Below, one piece after another: positions 58,172 to 64,000 of a DNA stretch of 64,000 bases. The position numbers and the translations under genes were made by a program. The DNA lies in contig NC_090178.1 of NCBI RefSeq assembly GCF_024679245.1, positions 15,392,713 to 15,456,712 of the forward strand, read 5' to 3'. The notes beneath the pieces were generated by a model that ran no database searches, was not told where the DNA came from, and saw only the letters and a list, made by a program, of their open reading frames with translations. Each line of letters begins with the position of its first letter. The stretch's first letter is position 1. The DNA comes from Pseudorasbora parva. Taxonomy: Eukaryota > Chordata > Actinopteri > Cypriniformes > Gobionidae.

Positions 58172-60930
58172 TTTCCGATGTGGACGTCGTCAATCACACG
58201 GTACAACAGACCATCTTTTTCTTGAATCTTTTGCCATTGCTTCAGCAGGGAACGCACAGATCTGGACAAGCCCAACCTCTCTTGCTTGGTAGGTTTCGTT
58301 TTCCAGCTCCAGAACTTCTTGAACACCTTGAGTGTTGGATCAGACTCCTGAAACTGACAAAGTTCTGCCTTTGAATATCCCGGCAAAGTGGGAGTATTCT
58401 CACACACAGCATCATCATCTTCTTCTGCTAAAGATGCCTGTAACTGTCTGACTGTGCTGCACTCAACTCCTGCTGTTAACAGGTCTGGTTCAAGAGCTGT
58501 TCCCGTCTTGAGCGAGTTACAGATCGCCACACATCCATCATACTCTGCGTCTTCATTTTCTGAATCTGGTTCATCAGAACCGGATCTCCTCGAGAGAGCA
58601 TCTGCAGCAGTGTTGCATCGTCCTGGGCGATACTTGACTTCAAAATCAAACACAGCGAGTTGAGCAGCCCAACGTTGTTCAATTGCTCCTAACTTGGCAG
58701 TCGTGAGGTGGCAGAGTGGATTATTGTCCGTTATGATGGTGAATCTGGACCCCAGCAGGTAACTTCGGAACTTTTCAGTGACCGCCCACTTCAGCGCCAA
58801 CAGCTCCAGCTTCATGCTGCTGTAATTTTTATCGCTTTTCTCAGCCCCCCTCAACCTCCTACTGGCATACGCGATTACAGTCTTCCTACCCCTCTGATGC
58901 TGATACAAGACTGCTCCTAGCCCAAGGTTGCTCGCATCAGTCTCAACCACAAAGGGAAGCGTGAAATCAGCATACCCCAACGTTGGTGCACTTGTCAGCT
59001 TGTCTTTGAGGCTCTCAAACGCTGTTTGACAATGGAAAGTCCAAGAACTCTTATATAGCTGAGCTGCCTTGACTTGACTTGTCTCTCTCATGCACACATT
59101 AACTACATCATGCAACGGTCCAGCTATCTGGGAGAACCCTTCGATGAATCTTCTATAATAACTACAAAACCCCAAGAACGATCGAAGCTCCTTGAGTGTA
59201 CTGGGGACTGGCCACTCCCGGATTGCACTTACTTTATCCGAGTCCGTACTCACACCGTCGGATGACACTTGATGGCCCAGAAATCTTACTTCCGGCTGCA
59301 GGAAATGACACTTCTCTGTTTTGATCTTTAATCCAGTGTCCCTCAATCTCTTAAACACGGTCTCAAGTCGTACCAAGTGCTCGTGAAAGGTGGATGAGTA
59401 CACCAACAAGTCATCTAAGTAGATGAGCACAATCTGGAACACAAAGTCACTCATGATTGCCTGCATGAGCCGTTGGAAAGTGGCGGGTGCGTTACATAAC
59501 CCGAAGGGCATCCGTCGGTATTCGTAGAGACCAAACGGTGTAGTGAAAGCCGTCTTGTGTCTGTCCCTTTCATGGACTGCAACTTGATGGTAACCGCTGG
59601 CAAGGTCTATCGTCGAGAAAACCTGCGCTCCGCCCAGAGCATCCAAACTCTCATCGATGCGTGGCAATGGAAAAGCGTCACGTCTGGTCTTGGAGTTCAA
59701 CCTCCTATAATCCACGCACAACCTTAAGCTTCCATCAGTCTTCCGTACTAGAACGATGGGTGAAGCATAGGAACTCGCACTGTCCTGGATGACACCCTTC
59801 CGGAGCAAACCCGAGATATGCTCTTTAACCTCTTCGAACTGAGTTGGCGGTATCCGGCGATACGGCTGAACCACAGGAGTATCATCTGTCAAATGGATCT
59901 CATGTTTCACTCGGTCTGTGTATCCCAGATCTTCATCACGGACCGCAAACACATCTGCATATTTTAAAAGCAATATACCGAGCCTGGCTTGCTGTTCCGG
60001 AGTACCTCCTATATGCAGCTTACTCAGCAGGTTACTTAGGTCAGTTTCAGACTCCGGTTTATCCTTCTGGTCGACTCTCACTTCTTCATGGTGGGCAGAA
60101 ATACGCTGGAATCTCACCTCGCAAGCTTCACTTTCAACGCACTGACAGTGGGTAAGTATCCCAAGACGAACTTTGGGAGCCAGCCACACATCTTCCTGAG
60201 AGAAGTTGACCACTTGGACTGGAAATACTCGACTTCTGGCTGACACTAAAGTGGGCATAGGGATCAATCCGCCTGGTAATGGGGTGCTTCCTGGTTCCAG
60301 CAACAGCCACGCATGGGTGTCAGTAGCTCTCTCATTCACTCTGGCATAGACAGTGGCTACAGAGGACGCTGGTATATGGGTTTTTCCCTTACCACTAACT
60401 CTGGCTGCTGACATTTTCCTCACCAGTTTCACTTCCTGTACCCGATTGAATGCTTCCCTCCACACAGGGTCCAGTTTTCCTCCTAAGGCAGTGTCAAACT
60501 CAGTCATTGCAAACTCTCGGCATCTCTGGGTGATATTCATGCCTATGATACCAGGGGGAGTAGGATCTTGATCTGCAGAATCACTGTCTCGGACTATCAG
60601 GAACCCACACTCAGGTATTGTCAATCCCATTACTTGGATGTCCAGTTCAACATAACCCAGATACGGCAGGGGTAACTTGTTTGCTGCAGTAATTCTTAGC
60701 CACTTAGAAGTGCAGTGAAGGTCCTCGTCTTCTCCGTGGAGATGCTCTCTGAAGAAACTTTCTGTTAGGGTACTCACATTACTTCCTGTGTCGAGCAGAC
60801 ATCTAACCAGAATACCACCAATGTGAACATCAACTTCAGGGCACTTGCCAACTGCACGTTCTAAAAACCGTTCTTTTGTCAATGTGCTATGTCTCGAGCC
60901 TTCTGGTTTTCCTCGCATTGCCCGGCTCAC
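58141..60930 (-). CDS. pol: pol: protease, reverse transcriptase, RNase H
   Basis: This frame of about 930 codons encodes an aspartic protease (LLDTGS, Asp47), a reverse transcriptase (first Asp442 in STIDLASGYHQV, YLDD at 504-507) and RNase H (Asp665 in ETDAS, Glu709 in MKLELLAL, Asp735 in TDNNPL, Asp777 in NTAADALS). All expected catalytic residues are present. It overlaps the end of gag in the -1 frame and lacks its own good start, so it is probably made as a Gag-Pol fusion by frameshifting; residue numbers count from the GTG at 60930. It stops at 58141 right after LLLPTC, where integrase should begin. The product would therefore lack integrase, although protease, RT and RNase H could still be active. 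Confidence 0.92.
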   Translation of the reverse strand: MSRAMRGKPEGSRHSTLTKERFLERAVGKCPEVDVHIGGILVRCLLDTGSNVSTLTESFFREHLHGEDEDLHCTSKWLRITAANKLPLPYLGYVELDIQVMGLTIPECGFLIVRDSDSADQDPTPPGIIGMNITQRCREFAMTEFDTALGGKLDPVWREAFNRVQEVKLVRKMSAARVSGKGKTHIPASSVATVYARVNERATDTHAWLLLEPGSTPLPGGLIPMPTLVSARSRVFPVQVVNFSQEDVWLAPKVRLGILTHCQCVESEACEVRFQRISAHHEEVRVDQKDKPESETDLSNLLSKLHIGGTPEQQARLGILLLKYADVFAVRDEDLGYTDRVKHEIHLTDDTPVVQPYRRIPPTQFEEVKEHISGLLRKGVIQDSASSYASPIVLVRKTDGSLRLCVDYRRLNSKTRRDAFPLPRIDESLDALGGAQVFSTIDLASGYHQVAVHERDRHKTAFTTPFGLYEYRRMPFGLCNAPATFQRLMQAIMSDFVFQIVLIYLDDLLVYSSTFHEHLVRLETVFKRLRDTGLKIKTEKCHFLQPEVRFLGHQVSSDGVSTDSDKVSAIREWPVPSTLKELRSFLGFCSYYRRFIEGFSQIAGPLHDVVNVCMRETSQVKAAQLYKSSWTFHCQTAFESLKDKLTSAPTLGYADFTLPFVVETDASNLGLGAVLYQHQRGRKTVIAYASRRLRGAEKSDKNYSSMKLELLALKWAVTEKFRSYLLGSRFTIITDNNPLCHLTTAKLGAIEQRWAAQLAVFDFEVKYRPGRCNTAADALSRRSGSDEPDSENEDAEYDGCVAICNSLKTGTALEPDLLTAGVECSTVRQLQASLAEEDDDAVCENTPTLPGYSKAELCQFQESDPTLKVFKKFWSWKTKPTKQERLGLSRSVRSLLKQWQKIQEKDGLLYRVIDDVHIGKCHQLLLPTC

Positions 60931-62054
60931 AGCAACGGAGGGACCCCATTTCCCTGTACCTCAGAACTTGTGGTGGTCGTCGACTGGGCTTTGAAGCTAC
61001 GTGGTACGGGACAGTGTCTTGCTACATGTCCAACCCCTTCACATCTTAAACAGATTGGTTGACCATCTTCTGTGTACTTGGGCTTGACTTTGGGCTTTAC
61101 ATTCTGGTTACCATTTGAACCGGCCTTTTGTACAGTGAGTTCACGAACAGCATTAGTGAGCTCTCCAAGGGCCTTACCCTGCTGGGTGATGATCTTAACT
61201 ACCTCCTGCAAGGCGACCACCATGTCACTTTGTGGGGAACTAACTGGATCTGAATGGTGTGACACATCTCCAGAACATGTACTCACGATGTTCCGACTCC
61301 TGGCCACATTAGCACCACGGGGTCTGTCCTCCACAACCCACATCAGTGCCTCTTCACGGACATCAAACAGGGAAGACTGAGGCTTTTCTCGGACTAGCTT
61401 GCGCAGCTCTCTACGCAGTGCCGCATCTCTTATGCCTTCGATGAACTGGTCTCTCAAAGCAAGCTGGGGATCAGACACAGCATTACGGGACTGTTGGAGA
61501 GCAGAATTAAGAAGCTGAGAGAGAGCATGGGAAAAGTCACGGAAGTCTTCTCCGTCTAACTGTCTACGTGCATAAAAAGCATGCAACAACTGTGGTGTAG
61601 TTCGTTTCTCCCTAAAGGCCCCCCTCAAATATGAAAACAGTTCTTGAGGCTGTCTTGTCTCACCACCCATACATAGCTTGACCTCATCTAAGGCTGAACC
61701 TCTTAAATGGGACAGTATAAAGTCCACTTGGTCATCAGTGTTCAAACCCCTTACCCGAATTACACGTTCAACCTCATCAATGAACTCATCGACAGACTGA
61801 CCATCTTTAACAGGGTCACCACTAAATGGCACAATTTGACGTTCCCTTGGAATGTAAACATAGGACCTAGTGCCCACATTACTCATATTAGCAAGGGTTG
61901 ACATTACTTGGTCGTGTCTTCGACCTAGCTCCAGAATTTGAGACTGCAGCTCGGCCACTCCATTACCTTCATCACCATGTCCAACAGCCCCAGCATTGTC
62001 CACATCACGGCTGGTTCCAGGCTGCGCAGCTGACACATCGTCGTCTTGGTCCAT
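60927..62054 (-). CDS. gag: gag: capsid and nucleocapsid protein
   Basis: 375 codons from ATG at 62054, the first ATG downstream of the primer site in this frame. It has an acidic N-terminus, then a retrotransposon-Gag capsid-like region at about residues 70-250 (DEFIDEVERVIRVRG, LRGAFREKRTTPQLLHAFY). A single CCHC zinc knuckle lies at 335-348 (CLRCEGVGHVARHC, C-x2-C-x4-H-x4-C), which would bind element RNA. It forms the cytoplasmic particle in which reverse transcription takes place. The frame is uninterrupted and the stop TGA lies at 60929-60927. Confidence 0.93.
   Translation of the reverse strand: MDQDDDVSAAQPGTSRDVDNAGAVGHGDEGNGVAELQSQILELGRRHDQVMSTLANMSNVGTRSYVYIPRERQIVPFSGDPVKDGQSVDEFIDEVERVIRVRGLNTDDQVDFILSHLRGSALDEVKLCMGGETRQPQELFSYLRGAFREKRTTPQLLHAFYARRQLDGEDFRDFSHALSQLLNSALQQSRNAVSDPQLALRDQFIEGIRDAALRRELRKLVREKPQSSLFDVREEALMWVVEDRPRGANVARSRNIVSTCSGDVSHHSDPVSSPQSDMVVALQEVVKIITQQGKALGELTNAVRELTVQKAGSNGNQNVKPKVKPKYTEDGQPICLRCEGVGHVARHCPVPRSFKAQSTTTTSSEVQGNGVPPLL
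60948..60954 (-). promoter_or_regulatory. Predicted -1 ribosomal frameshift site GGGAAAT
   Basis: The minus strand reads GGGAAAT in register with the gag codons CAG GGA AAT, fitting the X XXY YYZ rule. It lies within the short gag/pol overlap: the pol frame is open from a TGA at 60953-60951 region boundary onwards, and gag ends at 60927. Downstream GC-rich sequence (GAGCC and GGCTC blocks) could form a stimulatory stem. Confidence 0.5.
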
Positions 62055-62324
62055 GTTCTTGTAATGTCTCTATTTCGAATAGTATGCAAAACAATCACAG
62101 TCACTACTGTTTAACCTGAAGGATGGTTTTGTGCGGTCTCCTTTGTCCTCGACCACAGCGCTGAAGTGAGCACCTCCCTGCGTTCCTGAAGCTGGCTCTT
62201 TGCTTCCCACAGGCTCTCCAGGTACGTCACTCCTTGTCGTCGACCTCCTCTGCACCGGCACTCGACCTCTCTTCACTACTACCGTTGTCTATGCTCTCTC
62301 TACTCTACCCAATTTAGCAATGGG

Positions 62325-62342
62325 ACCCCACTCCTGGTACCA
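62325..62342 (-). promoter_or_regulatory. Primer binding site for tRNA-Leu(UAA)
   Basis: The minus strand reads TGGTACCAGGAGTGGGGT, 8 nt after the 5' LTR. From my knowledge of the vertebrate tRNA-Leu(UAA) 3' end, all 18 bases are complementary. Confidence 0.8.
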
Positions 62343-62350
62343 AAAATCTC

Positions 62351-64000
<1,650 letters not shown>

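Overview
This window looks like nuclear DNA from a cyprinid fish (zebrafish, carp or goldfish type). The evidence is the dense layering of repeat families I associate with cyprinids: the foldback family ending GTTAGTTCACCC, a 'TGGACCACAAAA' MITE, several copies of Tc1-like transposase debris, a THAP-exon TIR repeat, and long (TA)n, (GGAT)n and (GATA)n microsatellites. I found no host gene that I can defend. The only long intact reading frames belong to one LTR retrotransposon. The rest is most easily read as intergenic or intronic DNA, with single-copy stretches between repeats.

Layout. 1-4.3 kb: a truncated repeat, a foldback element, and a TIR element that has received a miniature LTR retrotransposon (TRIM). 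5.7-15 kb: foldback and MITE insertions, three (GGAT)n arrays, and a 2 kb TIR element carrying at least four nested repeats. 16-19.8 kb: a 1.3 kb TIR element, a 1.1 kb element with a clean 8-bp target duplication, and a Tc1-like pseudogene. 20-30 kb: further repeats, a second TRIM copy split by a MITE, and a 2.9 kb TIR element. 30-48 kb: mostly single-copy DNA, with a Tc1 transposase tail, RecQ-motif repeats, a near-perfect 38-bp-arm hairpin, and a foldback element split by a second THAP-type element. 48.8-51.3 kb: a TIR element holding two others. 54-63.7 kb: a Tc1 pseudogene, then an 8,332-bp Ty3/gypsy-type retrotransposon on the minus strand inside a (TA)n array.

The large retrotransposon (55293-63624) has 1,274-bp LTRs in which I saw no difference, a tRNA-Leu(UAA)-type primer site, a polypurine tract, gag, a -1 slippery heptamer at the gag/pol overlap, and protease-RT-RNase H and integrase regions. 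The two pol parts are now in different frames. The His half of the integrase zinc finger is missing at the junction, so this recent copy carries a deletion.

The most unusual item is the 397-bp TRIM at 3598-3994 (second copy near 24.1-25.0 kb). It has two 177-bp LTRs separated by only 43 bp, and those 43 bp hold little beyond a primer site resembling the complement of tRNA-His and a polypurine tract. Each LTR contains a tRNA-like A box and B box at exactly the 44-nt spacing of a real tRNA. This parallels plant Cassandra elements, which carry a 5S Pol III promoter in their LTRs. A second notable element is a 1.2 kb TIR repeat that keeps first-exon-like pieces of two convergent genes, a THAP domain and an acidic 'IQPYIYDPESDPE' protein.
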